Positions 1 through 11,449 of a DNA stretch of 64,000 nt are shown here, in pieces; the first letter of the stretch is position 1, and each line of letters starts with the position of its first letter. The notes beneath the pieces are model-generated. The model was not told where the DNA came from. It did not search any database and saw only the letters and a program-made list of their open reading frames with translations. Origin of the DNA: Athripsodes cinereus (lineage: Eukaryota > Arthropoda > Insecta > Trichoptera > Leptoceridae); NCBI GenBank assembly GCA_947579605.1, contig OX388325.1, positions 14,131,572 to 14,195,571 on the forward strand. The letters run 5' to 3'. Made by a program: the position numbers and the translations under genes.

Positions 1-1210
1 TTTTCAAGATACCTACTCATCAATTACCTACCCCAGATTTTCAATCGGGAAATCAGCAGTGTTCTTGTGGCGCTAAATTAGACACTACATTAAACCTTCA
101 ACGGTCAAGTTAACCATTCAATATCATGAATGTAAGTGTATTTATTACTATAAGATGTTATCTCAATACTCAAATTAATCGATAAATTCGTGTTTTACCA
201 ACTCGATATTCAAAACTTAAATCAAACATTGATTACACAGTTGAATACGATTTTATGTACAAAATATATTATTTCGTGGTCGTAGATGAAGATTCAGATT
301 CATGAAAGTATAATTTTAAGATTTATTTTAAGGCATGCGTTGCATATTTGCATGTATGGAAGGCACGCCACTGCACCATTGACGAGCTTTTCAAGTTTTG
401 AAAAGCAAGTAAATTCATGTAACAAATGAACATAACAATTCAAGTTATTTCTTTTACAATATAAACAATTCCAGATACGCGACACGACACAGATGATGGG
501 ATATTGGGATAGGATAGTGGTAGGGATGGGGCAGGACTGTTCATTGTGTTTGAATACACGAAAAAACATATACCGTGATGGTATAGATTGATAAATTATA
601 ATAACTAAACAAAAATATACGTATTATGAATGAATGATAATAAATGAATGAATATGATTGAATGATATAATATATGTAATTTAATGTGCCTAAATGTCTT
701 AATATGATGCCGACATCTATCTATTAAGAAATGTGGTAGTAAGATTGCAACAAAAAGTCAAGGAATGGCTCCTAAGATGTGGATTTGTATATAATTGAAA
801 TTGTGTAAATACTATAGTTATTAAGTATATGTTTGCTGCTTTTGGTTAGTTAATTGTATTATGTGATATAAATTGTTATATTATGTGATATAAATAAATA
901 AATGCTAAAAAATTTATGAACCTTATAATAAAATGAATCGAATAGAAAGTTCATTAAAACCCTCCACCCTGTTACAAAAATGAAGAGTCACGGTGGTGAA
1001 TGCTTAATATATTATAAAAAAAAAACTTATAAACTTATAATATTAAATATATAATAATATAGAAAATTGATTAAACGCGTTGTCAATACACAACAATGGC
1101 CTCCCATTCTGAGCGCAGTATGAATAAATAAATCGATTAACTCGTAGGACGTACGTTGGTGTAGAGATGTGACAACACTTTAAGAAAACATAGAAAAAAA
1201 AACAACATTT
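1..1210. other. AT-rich DNA without a recognisable gene
   Basis: No reading frame here has a recognisable domain, and both strands are interrupted by stops. The stretch around 640-960 has short AATGAATGA-like runs and ends in an A-rich, ATAAATAAATAAA-like tail near 885-902, which could be a decayed retroelement 3' end. No boundaries or duplications could be defined. Confidence 0.5.
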
Positions 1211-1211
1211 T

Positions 1212-1296
1212 TGGTGTGTGGCCACTGAATCCAGAGTGCTCCCTCGGGGCAGCATTTCTCGCTTTAATGCGACATTAAATCCTGTTTGTGCATGTG
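1212..1296 (+). repeat. Interspersed repeat fragment, GTGTGGCCACTGAATC family
   Basis: About 85 bp that recur in the same orientation at 13379-13455. Both contain GTGTGGCCACT, a CTCTTTCGGGGCA-like core, CATTTCTCGCTT and TGTTTGTGCATG. The family is not recognised. It is probably a truncated retroelement end, because both copies lack flanking inverted repeats. Confidence 0.5.
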
Positions 1297-1404
1297 TGTG
1301 TCGTTATGGAGAAACACATCTCCAGGTATGGCACGAGGTATGTGGCGGGCGCTGCCCTTTTAAAAAATACATCGAGTAGGTAGATAATATTTTTTTTATA
1401 AAAA

Positions 1405-1540
1405 GTTATATCTGGGTTTTGTTTGTTATAAACCCAAATACAACCTTATACACCTTTCACAGTAAGTTACTAAAAGCTTGTGTCGTGAAAAGGGAGTTCA
1501 CGAGGCTGAGACTCTACCTTCAGGCTACCGACGAACTCTG
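1405..1540 (-). repeat. tRNA-derived SINE (family S2), internally deleted copy
   Basis: This copy carries the S2 tail (ATAAACCCAAATACAACCTT, then ACACCTTTCACAGTAAG) and the head end (GAGACTCTACCTTCAGGCTACC). It lacks the middle part containing the B-box-like GGGATCGAAC. Fuller copies are at 2826-3000, 11450-11875, 15755-16100 and 19725-19845. The tRNA relationship is inferred from the GATTCGATCCC-like internal promoter box in those copies. Confidence 0.65.
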
Positions 1541-1894
1541 TTATACCGAACGAATATTATTATGATGTTTAGGGGCAGATTCATTTATTCTTCTTGTAAT
1601 CGTTCACAACATGATCTCCAAATTTTGCAGCCTCTGGATCGCATAGTCCGTAAGTCCTGAAGTTCTCTTTGGAATGTATGTTGACACCATATTCTACAAG
1701 GACCATTATAACTTTCGGCTAATGCGATCCCAAAGAAAGCAAACATTTACAATAGTGTTTCCACTTTCCTTACAAAGTCACCGTATAATATGGAATATGT
1801 TGACTGTTCTGCAGGGTACCTCTTGACACAATCTATAAATACCATCTTAAAATTGTCTTGATCTTAATCATACTATACTATATTATACGCATGT

Positions 1895-1975
1895 TTCTTA
1901 TGTGCAGTTGGTCTGCTGGCTACCCCACTTGTGGGATATGCCGTGATGGTATAGTAGTAGTAGTAGTACCTATAT
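1895..1975 (+). repeat. Repeat family S1, 5'-truncated 3' end with TAG tail
   Basis: The sequence GGCTACCCCACTTGTGGG followed by GCCGTGATGGTATAG and a TAG microsatellite is the 3' terminus of the commonest repeat in the window. Fuller copies (about 250 bp) are at 20440-20702, 46627-46890, 50055-50310 and 59095-59335. Truncation from the 5' side with a simple-repeat tail is what target-primed reverse transcription produces. Confidence 0.7.
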
Positions 1976-2019
1976 ATTTTTTTTTTCTTGACTTGGCATT
2001 TCTTTGTTTTTTTTTATTT

Positions 2020-2095
2020 TTCATTTTTTCCTGCTGAGACCGCCTTGGCCAAAAGCTGTTATGGTCTCAGTGCAGGGTGATGTTTTATAATAATA
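2020..2095 (+). repeat. LINE 3' end, TTATGGTCTCAGTGCAGGGTG family
   Basis: A pyrimidine-rich lead, CCTGCTGAG, then TTATGGTCTCAGTGCAGGG and an ATAATA tail. The same block occurs at 23505-23590, also with an ATAATA tail. The repeated order of core then microsatellite suggests the 3' terminus of a non-LTR element. No coding part is attached. Confidence 0.5.
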
Positions 2096-2096
2096 A

Positions 2097-2465
2097 TAAT
2101 ATTATACTATTCCCTCTCGCCGTATCCCAAGTGCGGTAGGCAGAGAGATCTGTCCTTACATATACTTCTTTCGCTTCTTTTACATTCATACAATTTCTCA
2201 TGCACGCACGTCGATTTCTCTTACTCAATACCTACACGGCCGTCCTTGAGAATTTGATCTACATGGTCAAGCCATGTAGTTCTCGGATGACCGCGCTTCC
2301 TCACACCCTTCCTTTCAGCCAAGTATATCCTGTTTGTCATTCTTTCCTCTTCCATTCGTTCCACATGACCAAACCATCTCAATTTCAAGATCATTTGAAA
2401 TTGATCTTAATTATACGATGCGCGAATGAACAATAGACTTTTCTTATAACTTCACTAGCCATTCA
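2097..2465 (-). repeat. RTE-like LINE, C-terminal coding end and 3' UTR (family L)
   Basis: The minus strand encodes the C-terminus of an RTE-like reverse-transcriptase polyprotein: LRWFGHVERM, then KGVRKRGHPRTTWLDHVDQI and a short variable tail. It ends in the family 3' terminus (CTGCCTACCGCACTTGGGAT, then CGGCGAGAGGG). The copy is 5'-truncated with no catalytic domain. Related copies are at 12050-12310, 14370-14850, 19850-20030, 21600-22140, 25815-26285 and 39362-39665. Confidence 0.75.
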
Positions 2466-2825
2466 TCCTAATTTCGATGTCCTAATTTTCAGCACACTAC
2501 TACTTGCCACCCCTATAGTTGTGTTTTAAGTTTGGTTATTATATCCTAAGTACCATGTTTAGAGCACACAATAGAATGCTTTTAACCCTAATGATCAAAG
2601 TTCACCACAACCAGCTTTACAGCCCTTACGCTATAACAATAATAATAATAATAATGACAAAGACGCCCTCTAACAAAACCTCTTTCAACCGAAACCAATT
2701 TACAACATAACCCACAATATATACAAGTTGTAAGAAAAGCCAAATTTATTTAATATTAATAAATTTACTCAGTTGTGTCAACTTGAACCACCCTATTTTC
2801 CTTTTTTGTTATTTTAAAGAAAAAA

Positions 2826-3000
2826 GATATAGGTATCTGGATTTTTTGTTATAAACCCAAATACAACCTTATACACCTTTCACAGTAAGCTACTGAAAGC
2901 TTGTGTCACCGTGAAAGGAGAGTTTGCCGGTACCTGGGATCGAACAGCGGATCTCATGTTCATGAGGCCGACAATCTACCTCCAGGCTACCGACGAACTA
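2826..3000 (-). repeat. tRNA-derived SINE (family S2)
   Basis: Near full-length S2 copy. On the minus strand it has a tRNA-like head with the B-box-like GATCCCAGGTA region, a body (TCACGGTGACACAAGCTTTCA) and the family tail GGTTGTATTTGGGTTTATAA. It lies directly beside an S1 fragment (3040-3130). Confidence 0.7.
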
Positions 3001-3039
3001 TTTATTTTATTTGAAATTTTTGTTACCGGTATAAAATAA

Positions 3040-3130
3040 ATCTCCCACTCTTTACCGTTAGTTTGTGAGTGTGCTGTAAAAGGCAGTGGGTGTTTGAAAA
3101 AATAAAGATATTTTACATTTACATCTAAGT
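3040..3130 (+). repeat. Repeat family S1, 5' portion
   Basis: The order CTCCCACTCTTTACCG, CTGTAAAAGGCAG, GTTTGAAAAAATAAAG and ATTTTACAT matches the 5' half of S1 elements such as 46740-46890 read on the other strand. The 3' half is missing. Confidence 0.55.
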
Positions 3131-3523
3131 ATGATTCTACAAAAAAATTCAGAGTTTTAAATTGAATCTGAAAGATATTTTTAAATAGCCGTTCAACTGC
3201 TCTGTTTTGTTAAGAAACTCTATTTGATTATTTATTCTTTGTGCACATCATCATTACATAACAGTGTTAACAAAATAATATAGAATTTCAAAAACTAGGA
3301 CGATGTGCAGTGGCGAGATTATCACTATAAAGTGATTTCTTCCATCTAACCACGACACATTGACATGAAACCAGTAAAAAACAAATTTACTCACAAAAAA
3401 AATCATACATAATATCAAAACACAACAAAAGAAAAAAAAAGAAAATTTAAAATAATATATTTAATATATTTGACACACACCCAACATGTGGTAGGGATTA
3501 TGGATCAGAGGAGGGGGGGGGGG

Positions 3524-3960
3524 CTAGGGAACGGATACTGAGTTAGAAGATAGCATTTTTTCCTTTACATAAGATTTAAAGACATTGAACGATTGTGAAA
3601 CTCTATACGAAGAAGGAAGATTATTCCAACAACGAGCACCATAAACTGAGAATGATTTCGAGAAATAATTGGTACTGTGTGTAGGAATTGCCAGAAGACG
3701 CTCGTTATTGGATCGCAATGGTAGGCCATGGCTCGCTAAATACTCGAAATTTTCTTTTAAATAATAGGGAGAAGACGTGGAATAGAGTATTTTGTAAACA
3801 AGTGATACAATATGAAGTTCACGTCTTTGATGCACAGTTAGCCACTTAAGATTGACTCGATACTGGGAGATATGATCAGACCTCTTGAGATTGAAAATAA
3901 ATCGGATACCATAATTCTGAAGTCTCTCAAGTTTATTTAAGTTACTATTTGTATTGTAGA
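3524..3960 (-). pseudogene. LINE reverse transcriptase, C-terminal fragment (CR1/Jockey type)
   Basis: Reading down from 3960 the minus strand gives LERLQNYGIRFIFNLKRSDH, then LKWLTVHQRRELH and VYKIL, and ends in WNNLPSSYRVSQSFNVFKSY before a stop at 3524. This pattern (LQN-aiRfi, WLpv-R, WN-LP) is the C-terminal extension of CR1/Jockey-like reverse transcriptases. The catalytic palm is absent, so this is a 5'-truncated insertion. A second copy, itself broken by a MITE, is at 46920-47515. Confidence 0.75.
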
Positions 3961-4024
3961 TATGTGTTTTTTTTATTATTATTTGGTAAGCGCTATTGTG
4001 TGATGTAAATTATATGAATTATGT

Positions 4025-4175
4025 TTAAACCCTCAAAGCACGAGCACTGCTCAATTTTGAGGATCAAATATGTAATGAATGTGTTTTTTTAGTTATAAGG
4101 TGTGTAGGTATATAATGTTATTAAGTTGTGAATTTTATTTTAATAAAAATATTTGAATTTGAATTTGAATTTCAG
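4025..4175 (+). repeat. LINE 3' UTR with conserved stem-loop and TTTGAA tail
   Basis: The core CCCTCAAAGCACGAGC, a short spacer and GCTCAATTTTGAGGA can fold as a stem-loop. An AT-rich stretch and a TTTGAA microsatellite follow. The same structure, with a CTCCCC/GGGGAG stem, occurs at 30010-30145 (plus) and 36370-36480 (minus), both with ATT-type tails. This looks like a 3'-end recognition structure. Confidence 0.55.
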
Positions 4176-4262
4176 CGATGACTATTAACATCCATCCTGA
4201 ATGACTTATTTTGGTTTAGCACGGTGAGAACGGCTTGCATGTTTGCTACATGCGGCTAATCT
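4172..4262 (+). repeat. Repeat family S1, internal fragment
   Basis: CATCCTGAATGACTTATTTT, AGCACGGTGAGAACGGCTTG and CATGTTTGCTACATGCGGCT match the middle of S1. The terminal GCCGTGATGG part is absent. Confidence 0.5.
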
Positions 4263-5249
4263 GCAAATGTATTCAAACTATGCTAGGTATCGTAACTTTG
4301 TATTTGCATAGACAAATTAGATTTTTAGATAATCTACCCCCCCCCCCGCCATTTGATGAAATTAAACGGTCTCTTCATTTTGTAGAAAAAAACAGTATTA
4401 AAAATCAACATTGATAATCAGCTGTGCGGAGGCCCGGACACTTTCCCGATTTCGCCCGCCGTACCTATTAGTGATGTAACGAATGTCTGATTTTGGATAT
4501 TCGCGAATGCGAATGCGAATGCGAATATTTCATGCCGACATTCGCGAATGCGAATGCGAATGCGAATATTGACTTGAAAATGCTATAGGAATTTGAAATA
4601 TTCCAAAACTCCTCGGTTTTCTTAAAGAATATTTTCTTGCAGTACCTTTTTCCACAATGTACCGGGTAAGTATCCGGTACTTTCACCGAATTACTGATTT
4701 GTTTCTTCATTTACATGGTACACAACAGATGAAAGACATATAAATATAAACATGTAAGCGACAAAAACATTCCAATAGTCTTACATCGAAACAGTGCATA
4801 CTTCAGCAATTACACACAAAACAATTATAGAAAATCTTACACATGATATAGGTATTAATTCACAATACATCCAATCACCCATTCCTATTACAAATCGCTG
4901 CTCACCCAATTTCGCACACATACCTAATACATTCATTCGCACAAACACATTCACACTTCACTAATGTATGCAATAACAATACAAAAAAACTCTTAAAAAA
5001 GAAAAATCAAAAATTTAAAAAACAGTCTAAAAATTAATACTATCCCAAACACTTCACATTTTATCAAACATATACATTTTTTTTTATATTTATTTCATCT
5101 TATTCTACCTTCAACTCTCCTTTCTCACAAACCTGACGTAATTGGCACTTTAAAATTCTATAAACAGGGTTTCTTGAGTCTGCAATCGTTTTTGTTTTTT
5201 TTAATGTAGAACGGAAAACAAGATCTTGTTAAAGGAAGCATTCTAAAGT

Positions 5250-7137
5250 TAATCCTATCTAAAATATTAGGCACATCGTATTCGGACAAGCATATTTTTC
5301 TCAGGTTGCATGCATCCAGCAAAACTCTTCACAATTCCAATTTAGGCAAATCTTTAATAAATACAGGATAATGCAATCTCTTCCTAACCAAACGAATGAA
5401 TTTAGACTGAGTTCTCTCAACTTGATCGACATATTTTTTAAAATGTGGATTCCATACAGAGGAACAGTCCTCCAGCTTGGAGCGAAACAACGATAAGTAC
5501 AAGTACAAATACGATTCATATAACCTAAATGACTTTGTAGATCTCAGAATAAATCCCAGTATTTTATTGCTCTCTTCGATAATTTTGTTCACGTGATCAT
5601 CAAAGTGAAGCTCAGAGTCAAACACCACACCTAAATCTCTAATCTTATTTACTTCTTTTAAATCATGATTATGGATATTGTAAATTTATCGAATTTTGTT
5701 TCTATTTTTGGTAAAAGAGATCAGATTACACTTCTCCAGATTCAAGTGCAAGTTATTTCTTTTACAGTACTCGTGTAGTCTTTCCAAGTCCTCGTTAAGC
5801 ATTTCATAGTCAAACAATAATTGAATTTGACAGTATATTTTTAAATCGTCCGCAAATAATAGAAGCTCTGAGTGGTCAAAGCACTTTTTTATGTTGTTTA
5901 TGAATATCGTGAAAAGTAAAGGACCCAAAGAAGACCCCTGAGTGACACCAGATGTAACACTGACACTGCCAGATGAGTAACCGTTAAGTTTAACTGTCAT
6001 CAATCTATCTGAAATATACGAGTCAATCCACCTTAGTTGAAAAAAGTCGATGTTCTACTTTATCAAATGCCTTTTGAAAGCCGATATAAATGGCATCCAA
6101 CTGTATACGATTGTCCATAGCTGAGAAAAAAAAAACAGATTTGTTACTGTCGATCTTCCACTCATGAATCCATGCTGCTCTACAAGAAGATACGGCTTCA
6201 GGAAAAAAGTAATTTGTTCACGAACCATACCCTCAAATATTTTTGAAATAGGTGATTGGTCTGTAGTTACGAACGTCCGATTTGCTGCCAGATTTATGCA
6301 AAGGAATAATACTAGCCATCTTCCATTTGCATGGAAAACATCCTTCTTGTAAACTCCTAATTTATTTATCGTGTCGAAACCCAGAGAAAAAACCCATCAA
6401 ACTGATTTCCAGTACTGCGCAAAACGCGCAGCAGGTGGAGATGGATCAAAAATATCCTCCATAGTGCAAGTGACAGGGCACAATGGACACTCCAACAAGT
6501 GTGGCATAGTCTGTGCTGCACCACAGTCACACGCTCCGGATTCGTCCTGTAGGAAGCCCAATCGTTCTCTATTGTCGCGGCAGTTTCCTACACCAGATCT
6601 CAGTCGATTTAGGGTTTTCCATGTCCCATAGTCTACATTGCCTCCTGCAGCAAGGTGTTCTAATAAATGTCAGATACAATGGTTTGGTTAAATGACTTAC
6701 ACATCTCTCTAATATATTGGTGCTAGACCATCAGGGCCAACTCCTTTTGTCTCATCTATACCTAATAAACGTTTATGAATATCAGATTTCAAGATATTAA
6801 CCATGGATAAACATGAGTTAGTTAAAATATTTTCCAATTCTTTAGTATTAGAATCATGCAAATTATTCAGTGAAAATACAGAACCAAAAAACGTCGAAAA
6901 CAAGTTTGCAATCCCCTCTGGATCGCTCGAAGTCTGGTCACCGTCACCCATTACCCTTGGATAGCCTCTAGATTCTTTAAGGGAATTCACGAATGAAAAG
7001 AAAGACTTGACATTGCCCTTAAGTGACTTCTCAGTGTTATTAATAAAAGACCTATAATCGTGATTCTGCGACAACTTCAACTGAGCTCTTAGTTGAAAAA
7101 ATAAATTGTAGTCAGAATCATTACGGTTCATCTTCAA
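5250..7137 (-). pseudogene. Jockey-like LINE reverse transcriptase, inactive (copy 1)
   Basis: Segments in order: an N-terminal thumb-like region (6709-7137) ending KGVGPDGLAPIY; a foreign insert (about 6375-6690); IIPLHKSG with the fingers region; a motif A region; SGVTQGSSLGPLLFTIFINN; catalytic LLFADDLKIY (5686-6003); and a C-terminal part (5329-5628) with FDDHVNKI and WNPHFKKYVDQVERTQSKFI. In motif A, the Asp of the usual YTDF appears as Gly (YIGFQKAFDKVEH). A poly-T frameshift precedes motif A and a TGA follows KLEL near 5328. The same lesions occur in copy 2, so the LINE was already dead before the two copies separated. Confidence 0.85.
6375..6690 (-). mobile_element. Nested fragment of a second non-LTR retrotransposon
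   Basis: Inside the reverse-transcriptase coding region the minus strand reads TWKTLNRLRSGVGNCRDNRE, then CDCGAAQTMPHLLECPLCP. This cysteine/histidine-bearing motif is typical of the C-terminus of another LINE lineage. It splits the host LINE between GPDGLAPIY and IIPLHKSG. An almost identical insert is at about 53045-53340 in copy 2. Confidence 0.7.
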
Positions 7138-7206
7138 CTTACGCCAAGCCTTAGACTTCTCTTAAACAATAACAGAATTCTATTAGAGAACCATTTGGGA
7201 AAATTA

Positions 7207-7590
7207 TTAGGTGACACCCTCTTCATATGTAGGTGTATGCTTCTCAATTATTGGCAAAACATAACCATAAAAAGATTCAATCATCTTATTCACCGGTCCG
7301 TTTCCCAAAACACTGACCCAATCAACACTTTGTAGTTCAAAATTTATTTCCGAAAAGTTTGACTTAAAGTATATTAATTTCTGGATCATATTTTGAGACA
7401 AATTCTCAGCAATTTCAAACTCATAATCTATCAACAGTGAAGGATAGTGTGAATCCTTACCAACCAGTGGAGAGTCACATCTGGTAACAGAACACGGAAT
7501 AGTTGAAAGAACTAAATCCAAGATAACTTGATTGCTGTTATAAACTCCGTTAGACTGAAACATATTGAGAAAAGATATAGATTCTATCAA
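7207..7590 (-). pseudogene. Endonuclease C-terminus and linker of the composite's LINE
   Basis: A 127-residue open segment continues the endonuclease domain (LDLVLS, KDSHYPSLLIDYEF). It then enters the linker before the reverse transcriptase, ending near EKHTPTYEEGVT. It is part of the region missing from copy 2, whose sequence jumps from the GGGVLIA motif straight to the EKHTPTYEEG equivalent (junction about 52464). Confidence 0.7.
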
Positions 7591-8150
7591 ATACTGCGCA
7601 ACAGGACACGAATAAGAATACGGAACAAAGATTGAATCAACATCGGGGTCTTTTTTCCATTGGATTGTTGGGATATTGAAATCTCCAATAAGACAAATAT
7701 CCGTTTTGCCGTAATAGCTGATTAAACGTTCAGATATACTTTAAAAAAAAAGATGTTTTAAGTATCTAAGGATGTGGAAGGTGGTATATACATATACTAC
7801 ACCCAGTAGCGGTGAGCATTTTTTCATGCGTTACCGATGAAAAACGAATACTGGTAAAAAAAACTTTCACCAGTATCATCCCAAACAAGAGTGGATGAAT
7901 ATCCTAGTGTCTGATCCACAGCAATTAAGACCCCACCTCCATCCCTTTTACCACTCAACATGAAATCCCTATCCTTGCGGTAAACTGTATATTCGTTTTG
8001 AAAAAGTTCGCTGTCAAATATGCCACAATTTAGCCAAGCTTCCGTCAGAACAATTATATCATAACTATTTGCAAATAAGTTTGCTCTAAACTCCTCGATC
8101 TTAGTCTTCAAGCCCCGAAAATTCTGAGAGAATACTTTAGTGTGGTTCAC
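7591..8150 (-). pseudogene. LINE endonuclease domain (EEP/APE type), broken
   Basis: The minus strand begins VFSQNFRGLKTKIEEF, followed by IIVLTEAWLN and DGGGVLIAVD, the usual N-terminal endonuclease signatures of Jockey-like LINEs. After a stretch with stops (about 7740-7830), ICLIGDFNIP marks the catalytic GDFN motif near 7670. The frame continues at 7207-7590 with ILDLVLS and DSHYPSLLIDY, which includes the conserved late Asp-Ser-His. Several in-frame stops near 7745-7830 make it non-functional. In copy 2 most of this domain is deleted. Confidence 0.8.
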
Positions 8151-8703
8151 CTTGTAGTATGATATAAATATTCCTTAAATAGAATATAAAATTATTGTAG
8201 GGCCCTATACTCATAGCAGTTGTAATACTTAAAACAAACATATAAATTAAATCTCCACAAATGCATATTTCTCCTAATAATAATAACATCATCAAGCAAA
8301 CGAACACAGGAAACAATACAACAAATGTGGCCAACACGGAACAGACCAGATACTTTATTACTAAAATAATATTCGCAAAACATTCGCATATTTTTTTGCG
8401 AATGCGAATGCGAATGCGAATACTTTGAAATATGCGAATATTCGCGAATGCGAATGCGAATGCGAATATTCGTTACATCACTAGTACCTATAGACCTCAA
8501 AAAGATGGTTGCGTCTATGGCTTGCATAAAACGTCTCTTGATTGGTGGACCTAACATCGTGACAGTGAGAATGGTGGAATTGGTGAACGTTGTCTACGGA
8601 CACCGTAAGTTATTACTAAGCCAGCCCACAGTCAATTCGTAAGAATTGGGACACCTTTTACAACGTTACATTGTTTAGACATGGTTCTCCAATCGATATT
8701 CCT

Positions 8704-8883
8704 GGGGCTCTAGTCAAAACACATTTAAGCGTTACGTTTTCGTTCAAACGTTGACGACGTTGCGAGAACGCGTCAATTTTCGTAGCTACTTGAGTATTTT
8801 AGCTACGAAAATTGATGCGTTCTCGCAACCTCGTCTTGTTTGAACGAAAACGTAACGCTTAAATGTGTTTTGACTAGGCCTAC
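8704..8883. mobile_element. Palindromic MITE (family CTAGTCAAAACAC)
   Basis: About 180 bp that read nearly the same on both strands. The left arm begins CTAGTCAAAACACATTT, the right arm ends with its reverse complement, and inner arms (ACGAAAATTGA-like) surround a short AGTATTTT centre. It would fold into one long hairpin and encodes nothing. A diverged copy sits inside an S2 SINE at 15824-16001, where the target duplication can be read. Confidence 0.7.
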
Positions 8884-9345
8884 AGATTGCCAAAGGATTA
8901 TTTTTTGTTAATTAGATGTAGGCTAATTTCATGAGCGAAACCGTGTAGAGCTAGATTAAATTATAACAGGAATTGTTAAAAATTACCTTGGTTTGGTTGA
9001 GTGGTGTTAAAATGATATAAAACTCATGATTAAAGAGGGTGTTTATAATAGAATATAAATTATTATTATGAATATTATAATATTATTTTCAATTCAGAAT
9101 TCATTCGATTCAATAATCAGTCAACTGAAGCGTAACAAACCGTAAATTTAATATTTAATTATTAATTATGTATCAGAAAATAAAGAGGGATTATAAAATA
9201 TATTAAATTGAATAAGAAAAGTCCTTTAAATAGATGAAAGATGCCAATTTTACGAGATCAATTGCTTTTATTTTTAAAATTTAATACATAGAACTATGTT
9301 ATGAATTTTTGACACAATTGGATGTCGGTAACTGGATTTTTTACT

Positions 9346-9735
9346 TACTTGAAGTGTAGATGTCAAACATATTTTGAACTACTCCAGATTAATCATTCCA
9401 ATTGATCACACTCATCCATAGTCAACCTCTTTGAATTAACTAGGTAGGTATGTTGTATATGATACACATACATATGTGAACTTCCTTTAGGAGTGCACGG
9501 CACAGAGTTTTGACGTTTATGAATCGACTTAGGCTTGGTTAAGAGTACTCTTTAAGCCTAGGTAACATTCCCAATTCCTCTGTGCCACGATTATCATATG
9601 ACTTGAAATTTTTGGAAGTTGTATATATAGTTCAACTTTGTTAAACTTTCACTTTGAAATCAATCTCTACACGATTTTCCTAGAATTACTGTACTTCCAA
9701 ACTGGAAAGACATCTGTTGCAGTTCAATGGAAACA
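9346..9735 (+). repeat. Long interspersed repeat, copy 1 (partner 24083-24510)
   Basis: About 390 bp matching 24083-24510 in the same orientation. Shared blocks include CAGATTAATCATTCCAATTG, ACTAGGTAGGTATGTTGTAT, ATGTGAACTTCC, TGAATCGACT and GGAAAGACATCTGTTG. No coding potential is shared and no terminal repeats were found. It could be a non-autonomous element or a dispersed duplication. Confidence 0.65.
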
Positions 9736-10387
9736 ACATCGGAAGCATCCATCTTCATACATGCTCGAACGCATAGATGAAAGAATAAATTCTAAATACA
9801 ACAAAACAGGAAATATGAACAATGTTGTGCCCTTTTATAGGCGTAAATGAGTTGTGTCCGAGCTACCACTCTCAAACCCCCACGCATGTAGTTATTCCAC
9901 CAAGCTTCCACAGAGACCACGGACTTAAAACTGTCGATAAGTCTCCACAGATACCATGAGGACAGCCTACAGATTGCGGGAGTCAGAGAACAGCAACCCA
10001 GACACTCAAACAGAGATATAGCAAATACATATAACAGATGAGATATTGAAGAATAAAGAATAATTTGTTTGATCGATAGATCCTTCAAATAATATGTTCA
10101 TTTTGAACTCATGTGCGCCCTCTTTTGGTATTCTAGCAAAGTAAATATTATAGTGTGTATGTATTGCTATTGAGGTTAGCCACTGAATGTGTGTTGAGTG
10201 TATACGTCATCTTTGTTGACAAATGGTGTGACCGTTGGACTAAAACCACCCCCCGAATAATAATAATAATAATACCTACATAGTAACCACCCTTCCTGAT
10301 GACTACCCCCGCTTCGGAGATTCACAAACTGTTTGAAAATATTACATAATTAAAGGTTTTTTTTTTAAAAATCATAATTCGTTTAAT

Positions 10388-10517
10388 TCAGCGATGAGGT
10401 ATGCCACCTATACTGAATATCTCATTTTTTGTTAGCACGGAGAGGACGGCTTGCATGCTTATTACATGCGGCTTGTCTGCTGACTTTTTCACTTGTGAGA
10501 AATGCCGTGATTATAGA
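10388..10517 (+). repeat. Repeat family S1, 3' half
   Basis: Contains TTCAGCGATGAGG, AGCACGGAGAGGACGGCTTG, ACATGCGGCTTGTCTGCTG and the 3' end GCCGTGATTATAG. The 5' half is missing. Confidence 0.6.
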
Positions 10518-11449
10518 AAGTAGCCAAGTGTTAAAAATGTGTTTTTTTTTTTACTTTAGTTAACGTTATACTATTATTAATTGCACTCTTGTTTTGTATT
10601 AAATTAATTGTTTGAGTCTTTTTTTTTAACTAAATAATAATACTTTTTGTATGCATGTATTGTCATAAACAGGAAAACCGCAGCGGTAGACAGGATGAGT
10701 TGGAGGCGAGGGCTGATGGAGTCCAAGGCTCGAAATGAGCTGTAGGGTCATCGAAGAAGAAGTAGTATTTTTTTTTAAAATTTTTATTTAATTTATAAAT
10801 ACACAGTATACCAATATTGATATTACAATAACAAAATAATAATGCTGCGCGGTTCTGATCAATGAGTGTCCTGAACGTAGTGAGGTTCGCACGAGCATTG
10901 TTTCCCCTAATTCTCCCCCCCCCTCCCCCGATATACCCCTTTTTGCTTGGAGAGCATTTGCCCCCCTCATGGGCGTCATTCATTACTTGTGTAAGTTGTA
11001 ATGGCATATTCATTACGTGGGTGAACGATTTTGTTTTTTCTTTACATTTTTGTATTTTTGCCTCAGTTGGTGCATAGAGTGTACTTCTTTTTTGTTTGTG
11101 TTATATTTTTTTTAATTTGGAATAAAGTGTTAAATAAAATAATTTAATAAACTTCACTGGCTTGTGAAAAATGTAATATTTAAGTTGTACTATAAAAAAT
11201 GTAAAAGCTGTTTGTTTGTATTAATAAAATAAAATAAAAAATAATATAAAAAATAAAATAATACACATAGTAAAATGCTCCCTCCATAAGCAACCAAATG
11301 CTTGTGCGGAGGGTCGGATATCAACTAAATATTAATACACATGCGTATTGTACGTACCTATACTAAGTTTTTTTACATGTAATAGGCTTAGCCGTGAATA
11401 TCTAAATAAAAAATTAAAAAAATTGATTTTTAAACTACTCTTTTTTTTA

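Larger units (their letters stand above)
4461..8491 (-). mobile_element. Composite hAT transposon carrying a Jockey-like LINE, copy 1
   Basis: The element proper is 4469-8483 (4015 bp). It starts TAGTGATGTAACGAAT, ends with the exact reverse complement ATTCGTTACATCACTA, and is flanked on both sides by the 8-bp duplication GTACCTAT (4461-4468, 8484-8491). These features are diagnostic of the hAT superfamily. Subterminal arrays of GCGAAT/GAATGC lie inside both ends. There is no transposase; the interior is a minus-strand LINE with endonuclease (about 7600-8150) and reverse transcriptase (about 5260-7140). A second, shorter copy is at 51913-55267 on the plus strand. Nearly identical protein segments between them imply recent spread. 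Confidence 0.85.

Noticed and set aside
4495..4566. GAATGC hexamer arrays as a possible CRISPR or telomeric array
   Set aside because: They are short, without spacers, and lie symmetrically just inside hAT ends; the genome is eukaryotic.
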